Shown: positions 44,062 through 54,433 of the stretch, one piece after another
How the letters are laid out: each line of letters begins with the position of its first letter
Position numbering within the stretch: position 1 is the first letter of the stretch
Source of the DNA: Bathynomus jamesi
Taxonomy: Eukaryota > Arthropoda > Malacostraca > Isopoda > Cirolanidae
DNA length: 64,000 nucleotides
Reading direction: 5' to 3'
Assembly: GCA_023014485.1 (NCBI GenBank)
Contig: JAJOZX010012061.1
Span: forward strand, 1 to 64,000
Notes under the pieces: generated by a model
Seen by the model: the letters and a program-made list of their open reading frames with translations, nothing else
Databases searched by the model: none
What the model was told of the DNA's origin: nothing
Made by a program: the position numbers and the translations under genes

Positions 44062-44341
44062 GAAATCGCTCACAACATGGTGAACAAATAAATAATAATA
44101 AAACCGTTTTCTATAAACAAATTGAACTTACTTGTTGAAACGGTGAGAGGTATTAGAAAAGCCAGCTGCAGGAGATACCACGGAATAAAGGATGAACCAC
44201 CTGGCTGCAACCTACACCACCTATGCACCATCTTCGTCGGTGTACCCCCGACAACTAGGGACCTGTAGAATAACCAGAAGTATATATATTACCATCAGTT
44301 ATTACTTATTTATCCACTGTATCAATTCATTTTTAACTACA

Positions 44342-44344
<3 letters not shown>

Positions 44345-44381
<37 letters not shown>
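44345..44381. repeat. (TA)n microsatellite
   Basis: TA tract abutting a mariner terminus. Confidence 0.95.
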
Positions 44382-44384
<3 letters not shown>

Positions 44385-45640
44385 GGTGGGAGAAAAGTCT
44401 TTAAGGATTTTAGACATGCAAATAATTTGTTAATAAATAAATAAATTCTACTGATATCACTGCAGTATATGCGATACTTTTCAAAGCAACTATACAAGAC
44501 CAGGAATGACTCTAGGCTAGGACAGGAAAGTCCTAGGCCCTAGCCCCAGTCACCGCCATGTCAGTAAGGATGGAATACAGCAATGAAGAAAAAGTCGTGC
44601 GCTATTTCTTATAATAATTGTAAAGAAAGTTTGCGTTTATTTCGAGAAAAATATAATAAACCATCACCAAATACAACCACTCTTCGATACTGGAAGCTCA
44701 AACGTTTGGAAACAGGGAGCCTGGTAAAAGATCGTCCAAGAAGCGGAAGGACGGTAACGATGACAGGAGACAACAACAAAGAAAATGTTCTCGCCAGTTT
44801 TCAAGTCGATCTAACAACTTCATCCGGAAAAGTCGCAGAGGATTTAGGTATTTCCAAATTTTCAGTAGCAAAAATATTGAAATCACAGAGGGGTACCACG
44901 ATTACAAACCCATTTACTCAGCTCATATACGACGATGATTCTGATAGATGACTGCAGTTTGCTGAAACATTGAGGCAAAAGTTCAACAGTGATCCAGATT
45001 TCGTTCGAAAGATCAATTTTTCAGATGAATGTGTCTTCGGTTTAACGAGTAAAGGAATCAAACACAAGGTTCACTATTGGGCGAAAAAAAAAATCCCAAA
45101 ATACGATTGGGGAAACCCGTTAAAACGGCTACACTAACATTGGTTATGGAGGACTCGTTTCCTTTGACATATCGAGAGATACGATGGATAGGAAACGCCG
45201 TTGTCGGGTATTGAGAGACAAAGTTTTGCCACAGTTTACTAATGGCGTTGGCAGGAATTGGCTTTATCAACATGATGGAGTGCCGCCACATTACTCTGCA
45301 GGTGCCCGTGAGATTCTGGATACGAACCTTGAAGGAAGATAGCTTCGGCGGCGAGGTCCCATCGAGTGGCCAGCCAGATCACCTGATTTAACCACATGAT
45401 ATCTGGCTTTGGGCTTATTTCCGTGACAAACTCTACAATCCTGGTTTCATCTATCCAAATGTGAATGCCCTTCGCCGCAGAATAGATGAAGAACTGAAAA
45501 GGATCCCACTCGATATGTTCAGAAGAACAATTAAGAGTTTCACAGAGAGAATCCACGAATGTATCATGGCGGATGGAGAACTCTTTGAAGATTAAATTAC
45601 AATTTAACAAAATATTTGTATGAATAAAATTCTTATCGAC
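44382..45640 (+). mobile_element. DD41D mariner, right end degraded
   Basis: Left terminus CAGGGTGGGAGAAAAGTCTT follows TA. A complementary right end is not recognisable; the nearest candidate is around 45640 (TCTTATCGACTTTTTG). Carries one long but broken transposase. Confidence 0.8.
44558..45595 (+). pseudogene. DD41D mariner transposase, several breaks
   Basis: Start MSVRMEYSNEEKVVRYF; helix-turn-helix region ESLRLFREKYNKPSPN... TTLRYW; SGRTVTMT linker; second catalytic block HDGVPPHYSAGAREILD; third block IEWPARSPDLTT then a frame change and DIWLWAYFRDKLY. The C-terminus RRRIDEELKRIPLDMF...GELFED ends at 45595. There are 41 residues between the second and third aspartates. At least four frame changes or stops. 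About 345 codons, near the normal length. Confidence 0.85.
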
Positions 45641-45794
45641 TTTTTGTTTGATTTGTTTCATCATTTGAACACTTTATCTGTATAATGTTGTTCACGAGTT
45701 CATGAGGGGATTAGTAGAAAAAGAAATATACAAAAATATCCCCGCCCCCCAAATTTTAATCTTCATTCAGACGTAAAACAAAAGAGTTAACAAG

Positions 45795-46113
45795 TGCGAG
45801 ATATCCACATTTTTAACATTTCTTCTATCATTATCTAGATTCTAGAGGGATATAAACTTTCGAAATTGACGTAAACATTTTCAAGTTTTTGGAAGGTGAT
45901 GGCGTTTCCTTTGCGTTTAATTTTTTGTTAATAGCTTCTAAAGTTTTTGGCTGAGTTGCAAAGACATTAGTTTTAATCCTTTTCCAAAGGTTAAAATCTA
46001 ATAAGATCGGGTAACAGGGTAGTCCATACAATGGAGTCACAATGTTCAATCTTTTCGGAAAGGTCTCGTCAAGGAAGGCCCGAACGCTTTAGAACTCACT
46101 GTACAAAAGCTCC
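45795..46113 (-). pseudogene. DD41D-type mariner transposase fragment
   Basis: Minus-strand reading VRAFLDETFPKRLNIVTPLY..., PILLDFNLWKRIKTNVFATQ, PKTLEAINKKL, then KNLKMFTSISK. This corresponds to the family's LDE-FP-RWIGR ... SPDLTP-DF-LWG-LK-V ... TLE-L. The catalytic SPD block is eroded. No terminal repeats found. Confidence 0.6.
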
Positions 46114-46114
46114 G

Positions 46115-46340
46115 TCCTGTTACAAGGAATTACAAGGTCAAGAGGAAACCTCAAAGACCTTATGGTCCACTCGGAGAGGTTCCCGTTATTAAACTATTGC
46201 ATTTTTTAATTATTCTAACAGCAGGAGAATACTGGATAGAAAAGCATAAGGCTCTCTCTCTGCTCCTCCTCCTTTCTTTCCCTCCCTGTTGGAAGATCAA
46301 ATTCTCCAAAAGGTTTCAATCTACGCTTGGAATGAAGAAA
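46115..46340 (-). mobile_element. CR1-like LINE 3' fragment, copy 4
   Basis: Begins with TTACAAGGAATTACAAGG, the LINE 3' terminal repeat, then CCTCAAAGACCTTATGGTCC, GGAGAGGTTCCCGTTATTAA and GGATAGAAAAGCATAAGGCT, the diverged 3' untranslated region seen in copy 3. Confidence 0.75.
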
Positions 46341-47200
46341 TCTGAGACACCTTCAAATACGAGGTACCGTGACAGTGAGTCATTGGGGGGGGTGGGGGAG
46401 AATAAATAAAAGGCCATAAATGTTTTCCTATGTAAGAGCACACCCTTTGGGAAGTCTTGATCGTGTTCTCTCATTCCACAGGGAGTATTTCGCTTTCAAC
46501 TTCGGCAAATTCGTTTGTTAACTTTGCCACTGACATGGAAAATGGTTTCATTTGAGAAATGTATTAAAATGACTACAGAAATGTTATTCATTTTTATTCA
46601 TTCTTGCAGTTCAGGACACGTGTCTGTCATCATCGTCCTCCTAAACTGCTTCAGCGTATTTCAACGGCAAACTTCAACCTGTTTTCCCCAATTTCAACCT
46701 ACTTAGTTCCTTCATCACGATGAGGTACGATCGTACCCCCAAATAATATATTGCCGGCCGTTATTGCAGGTGCGAAACCGGGATGAAGAGATTAAGCCAT
46801 CCAACGCTTGACAGTCATAATTAACATTCAAACCCTGTCATAAACTTCATAAACTACACCAATGTAGTGAATCCATTCCTGAAGATCTCTAGACTTAGTT
46901 ACAATACAATGTACTTCATCTTCACAAAGCCTCAGAGAAAGAAGTCGCAAGACGTGAAGTAAAATGAATGAAACGCCCAGCTAAAAGGTTCCCATCGGCA
47001 GAGCCATCGATTTGGAAAAAAGGGGGAGGGAGGTTGAAAAATTCACGGACTTAAGTTGCACAGTGTGGAGGGGGCTCCATCTTTTTAAAAAATTGCTCCT
47101 TTAGCATTTGCAATCTTTTACGGTTTGCAGGAAGAGAGTTTCAAGCATTTGCTGTTAATCATACGTAAATATATATATATATAATTCATTTTTTTGACTT
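46341..47200. other. No gene recognised
   Basis: Mixed sequence with a G-rich run at 46385-46400. No motif-bearing frame. Confidence 0.4.
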
Positions 47201-47202
47201 TA

Positions 47203-47352
47203 TGATTCCCTATCAGCGAACTGAAGATACTGAGGTCGGAGGTTCGACTCTCGATGTTGCTCGTAATAAAGATTTAGGAGTCAGCGCAATGGGTCGCATT
47301 AGTCTGGCCTGAGCGCTGTGCCAATTTGTGGTCCTCCTACCTAATTATTATT
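47203..47352 (+). mobile_element. tRNA-derived SINE, copy 2 (5'-truncated)
   Basis: Starts within the tRNA anticodon region (TTCCCTATCAGCGAACTGAA), keeps the B box GGTTCGACTCTC, and shares the body GCGCAATGGGTCGCATTAG and GGCCTGAGCGCTGTGCCA with copy 1 at 1702. The A box is missing. Confidence 0.75.
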
Positions 47353-47766
47353 TATCCATTAAGTGAACTGAATTTTACAAAAAAATGTTAAACAAAACGC
47401 GTCCTCCATTTTGTACTATCCGTTACGAAAGTCTGAATACACTAGGTCGCAAGCTAGGTGTGGCTCAGTGTATTATCGATCTTTGTTATCGACTGTAATA
47501 CCATTCACAAAACGCCTACGAACATTTGGAAATACACATCTTCGCTTACGTTAATTATAACGTATTTTACGTTAAAAAAACTATAGCAAAAACTTTGAAA
47601 TAAACCTTAAAATAACGTAAATCTTAAAACAAACCAACTTCGTGTTTACGTTCAAAAACTATTTAATTTAAACAAAACAAATTGGTTTGATTTTAGACTA
47701 ACGAAGTCTTTTGTTCAAAATTATAGAAATCCAATTGCGTTAAAACTAATCAAAATAAAAGATGCT
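47353..47766. other. No gene recognised
   Basis: AT-rich with several AACAAACC-like words; no element ends seen. Confidence 0.4.
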
Positions 47767-47973
47767 GGATCACCTGAAGATCAGGTCCCCCAGCTTTCTT
47801 TAGTTAGCTTTATATGGCTAACTAACGAAAATATCACGACCTAACCTAACCTAACCAATCGTCAAGGGCGTACAGTTGACCTAACGATTGGTTAGGTTAG
47901 GTCGTGATATTTTCGTTAGTTAGCTTTATAAAGCTAACTAAAGAAGGCTGGGGGGCCCTAATCTCAGGTAATC
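47767..47973. mobile_element. Foldback element, second copy of the 25587 type
   Basis: Same outer arms (GGATCACCTGAAGATCAGG..., TTAGTTAGCTTTATA) and the shared core. Flanking octamers AAGATGCT and AAGACGTT match at 6 of 8 positions, as for an aged duplication; one terminal base is lost on the right. Confidence 0.88.
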
Positions 47974-48026
47974 AAGACGTTTTTTCAAAACAAATTTGGT
48001 TTAAATTAAAACCATTGAAAAGTACA

Positions 48027-48081
48027 AGCCGCGCTTTCGGCTCCCTACCCTACGGGTAGGGCTTTTGATCACTTCGTGATC
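48027..48081 (+). other. Three consecutive GC hairpins
   Basis: AGCCG/CGGCT (48027-48042, 6-nt loop), CCCTACCC/GGGTAGGG (48043-48061, loop TAC) and GATCAC/GTGATC (48067-48081, loop TTC) follow one another with almost no spacing in AT-rich DNA. A CCAATCA motif lies about 60 bases downstream. Could be the structured end of a retroelement or an RNA; no identity recognised. Confidence 0.6.
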
Positions 48082-48433
48082 TTTAACGCCGCTCATCTTG
48101 ATAGATCCGACCCTAACGGGCTCACCCATTTTACGCGAGTCAGCCAATCATAACAGACGACTGAGCGAAAAAGATATTTGTTACTCCGCTCAACTCCGCT
48201 CAAAAGCGCGCAGTCTTTTTTTTTTACTTATAGATTTATTTATACTGTATTTGGAATCCGTCTTGACTTCATGGGAGAAATTCGAAAAAAAAAAAAGATT
48301 AATTAAAAAAAAATACAATTTTGTGTGTTTAATGTAAACAAAACTTATTTTCACACGTCATCATCAATTTTGAAGAAACACTTTTCGTAATATAAAATCC
48401 AAATTAAATTTTTGGTTTAAATTAGATAAAAAG

Positions 48434-48434
<1 letters not shown>

Positions 48435-48491
<57 letters not shown>
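48435..48491. repeat. (GT)n microsatellite
   Basis: About 28 GT units. Confidence 0.95.
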
Positions 48492-48494
<3 letters not shown>

Positions 48495-48930
48495 GAAATC
48501 AATAGAATAGAATAAAATCTACACTCGAAACAATTTACGAAATACTGTATAATAGTATAGTAAATTAGGTTGTAATTACTGCGACCATAAAGTAGAATTT
48601 TCCTTGTTATTAGAACGCCGTAATATGGTATAAAATATGAGCGCACTATTGATTATATTCAACACACCCACAATTCTGTAAAAAAAAAAAAAAATAATTA
48701 AGATTTTGAAACGAGAAACATATAAGAAGCAATTTCCAATGACCTTGAAAGAGTCCATATACAAGGCCATTATAAGCTTTTATATATATATATAAGCTAA
48801 AAACTCCAGCTGTTCTTAAAGTAGAATCCGCCGTGGGTTAGGCGGGGAGTCCTTCACCAGGAAAATAGGTGGGGGGTGGGATATAAGCTACTCACTCGTT
48901 TTAATTAAAAAAATTATTTTATAAATAATA

Positions 48931-48959
48931 AACACTGATAATAATAATAATAATAATAT

Positions 48960-48990
<31 letters not shown>

Positions 48991-48997
48991 TAATAAT
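48931..48997. repeat. (AAT)n trinucleotide repeat
   Basis: About 20 AAT units with minor interruptions. Confidence 0.93.
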
Positions 48998-49229
48998 GAC
49001 GAAATATGGATATTTCCCCTCGTAAAGTCGTGAAATTATCAAATGATAATTTTAATACTTCAAATTTAAATATAAAAAGTTGGAAGGGGTCCGTAAAATT
49101 TATTCAAATGCCAAAGGGGTCCTTCGAGGAAAAGAAAAGTTTGGTTCCCGCTGAGGTACACCGTAAGCCAAAAATGGGGAACGTATTTTCAGAAAAAGTA
49201 AATTTTGTTCTGTTGTTAGTCGAACTTAA

Positions 49230-49318
49230 CCCCTTAAGGCCGGAATTTTTTGTAGAGTTGAGCTATGAATGCGTGTAATTTGAAACGCTACAAATTTGTA
49301 TCAGTCGTCCTAAAAGGG
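49230..49318. mobile_element. piggyBac-type micro-MITE, copy 2
   Basis: 89 bp bounded by TTAA (49226-49229, 49319-49322), ends CCCCTTAAGGCC and ...CCTAAAAGGG. The interior matches copy 1 at 28249 (ATTTTTTGTAGAG, GAATGCGTGTA, TTGAAACGCTACAAATT). Confidence 0.82.
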
Positions 49319-49424
49319 TTAAAGTGGTCATGAATTTTGGAGGGTAGTTCAGAACCCATTTCAAGAAAGAGTCACCTTCTAAAATCTCTCAGAAACGAGA
49401 GAGGGAGAGAGAGAGAGAGAGAGA

Positions 49425-49782
49425 GGCTAACAAAGATACTAAGATCCACTCTAGGCTAGCCCAAGAAGGAAGCAGTAAAGTTAGAAATAGCAATAAAAAA
49501 AGGATACTGAAAACTTATATGATGTTTAGCAGGAATAGCAGCAAGAGTAGTCTAGAACAGACAAGGCTTTCTTCCTCCTCCGCCAACCACTGCTGACAGA
49601 AAATAGTGGTGAAAGAAGATTTATAGAAAAGTAGGAAAAAGTATAATGAAGAAAATAACTTCAGATTCCATTCACACCGCGTACACTTATCTCGTGTACT
49701 CAGTTACGCATTAGAAAACAGCGAAAATAAAGGATAGCATGCATACTAAACTATTTAATCTAATCTCTATCATGCATGTACA

Positions 49783-49817
<35 letters not shown>

Positions 49818-49935
49818 AACCGGTGGAGAAACTGCAGCAACTGTTCGAGATGCACTTGTTGGAAGTCGTCCAAAAAAATTATTAATGTTTTAGAAAAAAT
49901 TCCAGTATAAAGATCATTTGTATAAAACCTTGAAG
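49425..49935. other. Short repeat and (GA)n; no gene
   Basis: 49425-49453 is the third copy of the GGCTAACAAAGA(C/T)-type repeat. A GA tract with a GGAGAG interruption lies at about 49781-49819. Confidence 0.55.
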
Positions 49936-49940
49936 GTCTT

Positions 49941-50045
49941 CGACCGGCCGCACACAGGATCGTCTTGAGACTTACGATTGACGACTGACGACTCGGGGGT
50001 ATGATTTTATATTGACAGACTGGGAGCCTCGTACACTACCCGAAC
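49941..50045 (+). mobile_element. GGCCGGCC-family foldback fragment 1
   Basis: CGACCGGCCGCACACAGGAT, CGTCTTGAGACTTACGA, GACGACTGACGACTC, then TATTGACAGACTGGGAGCC. The same order (inverted or direct) occurs at 52068-52325 and 58470-58592. Only one arm is recognisable. Confidence 0.65.
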
Positions 50046-50298
50046 AATTTCGAACGAAAATCGGAAACTGTAAATTTTGGGTGCAATTAACATTTACAAA
50101 TGAAAAAAAATATTCATCTCGATGGTAATAACCGCCATATTAGGTGTCGCATTTGGGAAAGTAAACAAAATAAATGAACTTTGACATCATCAGCGACACT
50201 TTTCCAAGGTCAGTGATGTAGTGAGTCTTGCGAAGATCACGAGTCATCACGGATCATTGCTTCTTTGGAGGAGACGACCATACGAGTAAATGGAGGGA

Positions 50299-50687
50299 GG
50301 TACCTCGCAATACTGCAAAACTTCTTTCTCCCTAAGGTCACGGCCCTAAATTTTTCAACAAGACGGAGCTTTCTTTCTCTCGCTCTGCTTTTAATGTAAT
50401 AGGACTTTTGAACTAAACTTTCTCAGGAAAATGGAATGAAAGACGAGGAAACCTCTCGTGACCACCGTGCACTTCCATCCAGTTTAAGCCCTTCAGACTT
50501 CTTTTTTACGATGCCATGTAAAGACCACCGTGTGTACGTCAAAAGACCTAAACATTTGCCAGAACTGAAGAAGCGAATCAAAACAAGAGTGAGCGAAATT
50601 ACACACAAGTCGAGAAATGTGTTTCAGTCTTTGCAAGAAAGAGTGGATCTTTATATCACTGAAGCTAGAAGATACATTGAAATCTAA
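50299..50687 (+). pseudogene. DD41D-type mariner transposase fragment
   Basis: A frame-broken reading gives FFLPKVTAL, FQQDGAFF (second catalytic block), TFSGKWNERRGNLS (normally TFPGKWIGRRG) and SLSPSDFFF (third block, reduced SPDLSPLDFFLWG). It then runs in an open frame DHRVYVKRPKHLPELKKRIK, SRNVFQSLQERVDLYITEAR to the natural-looking end RRYIEI at 50687. Several frame changes. No terminal repeats were identified. Confidence 0.7.
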
Positions 50688-50689
50688 AG

Positions 50690-51117
50690 TTTTAGCGTAA
50701 AAATATACTAATAAATTATAAATTATTAAACTTTAAAAGCCATCAAAAACACTATCACTCAATATACACTATACTTCCAATATATTATTAGACGTCAATA
50801 AACTGCAAAAACCATGAAGAACACTATAACTCAATATATATATAATACTGAATTTATTTAATGTATTTCTAAATTTCTAAAAAAAAAAAAAAATTCCTTG
50901 AGCAAATATTTATCAAGAGAAAGATCTAAAATGTCGGCAATGTTATTTACGCAATACAAAAATAAATGAAAATAAAGTAAGATTCCAAAATATAATTGTC
51001 ACAAGAGTCGATTCTGCCAATACAAAGGAAATATGAAATACACTTTAGCGACTCCGAATATACCCTCAAGAAACAAAAATAAAGTACGTTTCTCTACAAA
51101 ATGTTAAAAGTAGTGCT
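50690..51117. other. No gene recognised
   Basis: AT-rich with two near copies of AACTGCAAAAACCATGAAGA-like sequence about 80 bases apart (near 50740 and 50800). Confidence 0.4.
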
Positions 51118-51480
51118 GTAGGACATACGTTCAATTCAGCGCATGCGTAGTACGACTTCTATAATTTCAGAGTAATGTTGGCGTGGTTGGTACACGGCAT
51201 AATATAATTATTGCTTAAAAACTAGAGTAATCATCACATTTGGCAGTTTCCACATCTCCAGAATTGAGGCAACCCTCGGTTCTGGCACTCTGTTTTGGAA
51301 CGATATACTGTACGTTCAATTCAGCGCATGCGTAATACAGACTCGACATTTTTAGATAAATGTTTGCAAAACCTTTGCTCAAAACCTGCAGTACTAAAGG
51401 ACCATCAACATTTGGGACTTCTACACCTTCAGAATTAATGCTACCCTTGGTTCAGTACTCTAAAAAAGTAGAAATTACAT
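51118..51480. repeat. Diverged tandem duplication (~180 bp)
   Basis: Two consecutive units both contain TACGTTCAATTCAGCGC then ATGCGTA, and later CA(A)CATTTGG(C/G)A and ACC(A)TCCAGAATT...CCCT(C/T)GGTTC. Nature unknown; GCGCATGC is palindromic. Confidence 0.7.
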
Positions 51481-52067
51481 TTTAATTCGCTTCTGTCACG
51501 TTATTCTAAAATGATGAACGACAATTAGCCAGTGATTTGCTTAAAATTACCATTTTTGTCATGGTTTTAAAATGAACAATTATACTTGTGACCTTTCTAA
51601 ACCCAAAAATTGGGGATCATTTTAAAAATAGTGATGACAAATTGAAAAAAATAAATAAAATGTTCTCTCTCTGTTCAAATCTACATATTATCATACAGTC
51701 AGAAACTTAAAAGTATTATAAACTAACACCTGAGAATTTCCTTTGGACGCTTAACAATATATTTTCGAGGGAAACAATTTTATTTTTAATAAAAATTCGA
51801 CCGAAAATGTATTTAAAAACATTAAAAAAATCTAATTAAAAAGTACACTTAACGCCAACAATTTTGTCGTAACACGAAATATATAATAAATAAAAGAAAC
51901 TGAAACTGTAAAAATATATATTTTTTATAAACAAAACACGCAGGAAAAAAGTTCTCCTAAACTTGAAAGTTTGTAAACAAAAAGAAAACGGATGAAATAC
52001 TTTTTTTTTGTCAAACTTATACAATATTTTGTACCGTGGTTTTTATGCGTTGCATACAACGTTGCAT
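51481..52067. other. AT-rich, nothing recognised
   Basis: No element ends or motif-bearing frames. Confidence 0.45.
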
Positions 52068-52325
52068 TTCTTATGGGCGGCCTTGCGACTCACCACTGAC
52101 GACTTGGGTCGTGACGACTCAAGTCGCGTGTGATTCTACATTGACAGAATGGGAACCCCCCCATACTGCAGCGACCTCAAAAAGAATTCCCCAGAATCAC
52201 GTCGCGGTCGTTGCAGTGTGTGGGGGCTCCCAATTCTGTCAATGTGAAATCACACGAGACTCGAGTCGTCACGACCCAAGTCATCAGTCGTGAGTCGTAA
52301 GACGATCCTGTGTGGGGCCGGCCTT
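52068..52325. mobile_element. GGCCGGCC-family foldback element
   Basis: Arms carry TTACGACTCACGACTGATGA, CTTGGGTCGTGACGACTC, GTGTGATTTCACATTGACAG and AATTGGGAGCCCCC on one side and the complementary set on the other. The centre has AATTCCCCAGAATCACG and GACCTC. GC-rich within AT-rich DNA. The right edge reaches GTGTGGGGCCGGCCTTA. Target duplication not determined. Confidence 0.75.
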
Positions 52326-52440
52326 AGACTTACTACACAAGAGATACCGTACATTTTTTCTTTCAAAGAAAGAGTTTGAAGGTTCAGACAACCCAAAATA
52401 CTCGCGTGCATTGGTAGACAAATTTGCACATGCTTTAGAG

Positions 52441-52636
52441 CCGTGGTTCCCAATCTCGGGTCGCGACCCAAATCAGGGTCGTGGAGGTCCTCAAGTAGGG
52501 TCGCGAAGGGTTACTATATTCACTATTTCTTAATTCAATTTATATTCATATTTAAAGTTTATCATAAGTCTAAGGGTCGGGAAGTCCTGTTGGTGGCCAA
52601 TTTAGGGTCGCAACAGAAAAAGGTCGGGAACCACTG
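52441..52636. mobile_element. hAT MITE with perfect TSD
   Basis: Ends CCGTGGTTCCCAATCTCGGG and GTCGGGAACCACTG; octamer CTTTAGAG at 52433-52440 and 52637-52644. 196 bp, with repeated AGGGTCG words inside, no coding. Confidence 0.95.
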
Positions 52637-53002
52637 CTTTAGAGCTTCCTGCCCTACATTAGGACATAGCGTGTAGGGAATGGTACAGATAGTGGCCTTG
52701 GGAAATAGGACGCGCATCGAGATTACCAGACGCTTTAAAGCGTGTGCCACACAAAAGTTTGCGTTCTGTGGTAGCAAGAATGATTTCAGTATCTCCTACT
52801 GGCGTTTCCCAGATTTTTATAGTGACTTTGTTGCGGCTCTCTGTGTTTTACAGTATTTAAAAAGATTTGTCAAGTAACTACATTTTGCCAATTTAAATTT
52901 GTTTGCGTGTAGGAGTTCTGTGGTATATATATATGTATAGGAAGACTTGTATTGACCCATTTTTTAAGATATTACTCGTTACATCCCTTGTACGTTCCTG
53001 TA

Positions 53003-53197
53003 CAGTTTCAGAAAAAAGTTCGCCTAGAAAAATCTATAATAAAAAAAATATTAATTGGTATTATTCTATTTTTCTTTGCGCATTTTATTTTTTTTTTTAA
53101 TATCAATAAAATTTTTTTAAAAAATCATCAACTAATTAGTAATTTCTCGTGCTTTTTAAAATTTTAAAATTTCTAGTCCAACTTTTTTCCACAGATG
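53003..53197. mobile_element. Tc1/mariner-like MITE, family B copy 3
   Basis: CAGTTTCAGAAAAAAGTTCG at the left and the complement ...TCTAGTCCAACTTTTTTCC(A)CAGATG at the right, with TA on both sides. Inner ATTAATTGGTATTA and AACTAATTAGTAATTT are as in copies 1 and 2. Confidence 0.82.
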
Positions 53198-53589
53198 TAC
53201 ATGCATAAACAGAACAATAAATAATAAAACCAAAATATTTCTGAAAATGAGGGAAAAGGGGATAAAATAGACTTCATAATTAACTTGATTCTAAATTTCT
53301 TTTTGTGGAGAATGATAACATAGGAGTCGAAGTGGATTTTGTTATAGGGACAAGGTTCGAATCTATCGTTAATTTAACGACGTGTTAAAATCACTCTCGC
53401 GCGATTCGTAATCATCATACAATATAAATTTAGTTAAATTATCAGGATTCAAGATGTTTCAATGGTGTCCCAGTTTATACTGGTTCTTATCCCAACTTCA
53501 CAAGGTCAACGGGTTTTCCGTCATTTCAGAGAGTAGAGATTCAACAAGTAGACAAGTGACACCTCGTATTAATTAATCTACGTTTAATG
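53198..53589. other. No gene recognised
   Basis: AT-rich; a lone B-box-like GGTTCGAATCT at about 53354 without a matching A box. Confidence 0.4.
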
Positions 53590-53715
53590 ATCTACAGCTT
53601 TATGTGGGATACGAACCATTTCCGGGGTCACTATATACTGTAATCTGAAAGGAGGAGGTGGTGGTGGTGGCCACCCATCCAATTGCTGAACAGATCCAAC
53701 GCCGCTTAACCTCGA
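53590..53715 (-). mobile_element. 5S-derived SINE, copy S5 (minus)
   Basis: Reverse complement: GGTTAAGCGGCGTTGGATCT, CAGCAATTGGATGGGTGG (box C), then the tail with TCCCACATAAAGCTGTAG. The head is shortened. It meets copy S6 in head-to-head orientation. Confidence 0.82.
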
Positions 53716-53847
53716 CTCTGTTCAGCAGTTGGATGGGTGACCGTTCCCTCCTGCTTCCAGATGATGTAGCGACCCTTAGGCGATTCACATCCACACGTAA
53801 AGATGTAGGTCCCCGCCGTCACACGACGTTTGCCATCAAACAACCTT
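53716..53847 (+). mobile_element. 5S-derived SINE, copy S6 (plus)
   Basis: TTCAGCAGTTGGATGGGTGA then CCGTTCC, CAGATGATGTAGCGACCC, CACACGTAAAGATGTAGGTC and CACACGACGTTTGCC. Only the box C part of the 5S head remains. Confidence 0.82.
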
Positions 53848-53904
53848 TATAAAGATTAGTAATCCTAAATAGCCAAATTACACGTCGACATAATTCCATT
53901 GTAA

Positions 53905-53936
53905 TTAGACGATCGTGTGTGCGGCCGGCCTTAAAG
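53905..53936 (-). mobile_element. GGCCGGCC-family end fragment
   Basis: GACGATCGTGTGTGCGGCCG then GCCTTA, matching the outer end of the elements at 49941 and 52068. Confidence 0.55.
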
Positions 53937-54069
53937 ACAAAAGCTGACCACAACACACTTGTTACAGTCATTAACCTAACCAATCATCAATATGTGGTGG
54001 CCCCCCGTTAACACGTAAGTACCTATACTATATATATACTATAAAATTTAATATTTATATCTAAGTATA

Positions 54070-54261
54070 CAGAGTGGCCCATAAGTCCCAATCGGTTATA
54101 ATTAAAGCAAAAAATCCATCTAGCGAATTTAAAACCAAAAAAAAATATATATTTTTTTTAATAATCACTGAATATCTGTAAACTTATAAACTTTTTACTT
54201 TGTTTGATTTTTTTGTATTTTAGCTTTAATTATAACTGATTGGGACTTATGGGCCACCCTG
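54070..54261. mobile_element. Mariner MITE
   Basis: Ends CAGAGTGGCCCATAAGTCCC and the complement GGGACTTATGGGCCACCCTG, extending through AATCGGTTATAATTAAAGC. TA at 54068-54069 and 54262-54263. No coding. Confidence 0.92.
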
Positions 54262-54403
54262 TAGATTAATATAAGCACAAAACTTTCTTATTTACTCTTT
54301 ACAAATTATATATTATAATTATTTAATTATGTCAAACTTTCAGGACATACTTAAAAATCAAGCGATTAATTTACCGCCATGAAACTTGGCACGATAATTG
54401 TGG

Positions 54404-54425
54404 AGTGTGTGTGTGTGTGTGTGTG
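54404..54425. repeat. (GT)n microsatellite
   Basis: Short GT tract next to a SINE end. Confidence 0.9.
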
Positions 54426-54433
54426 CGTTTTCT

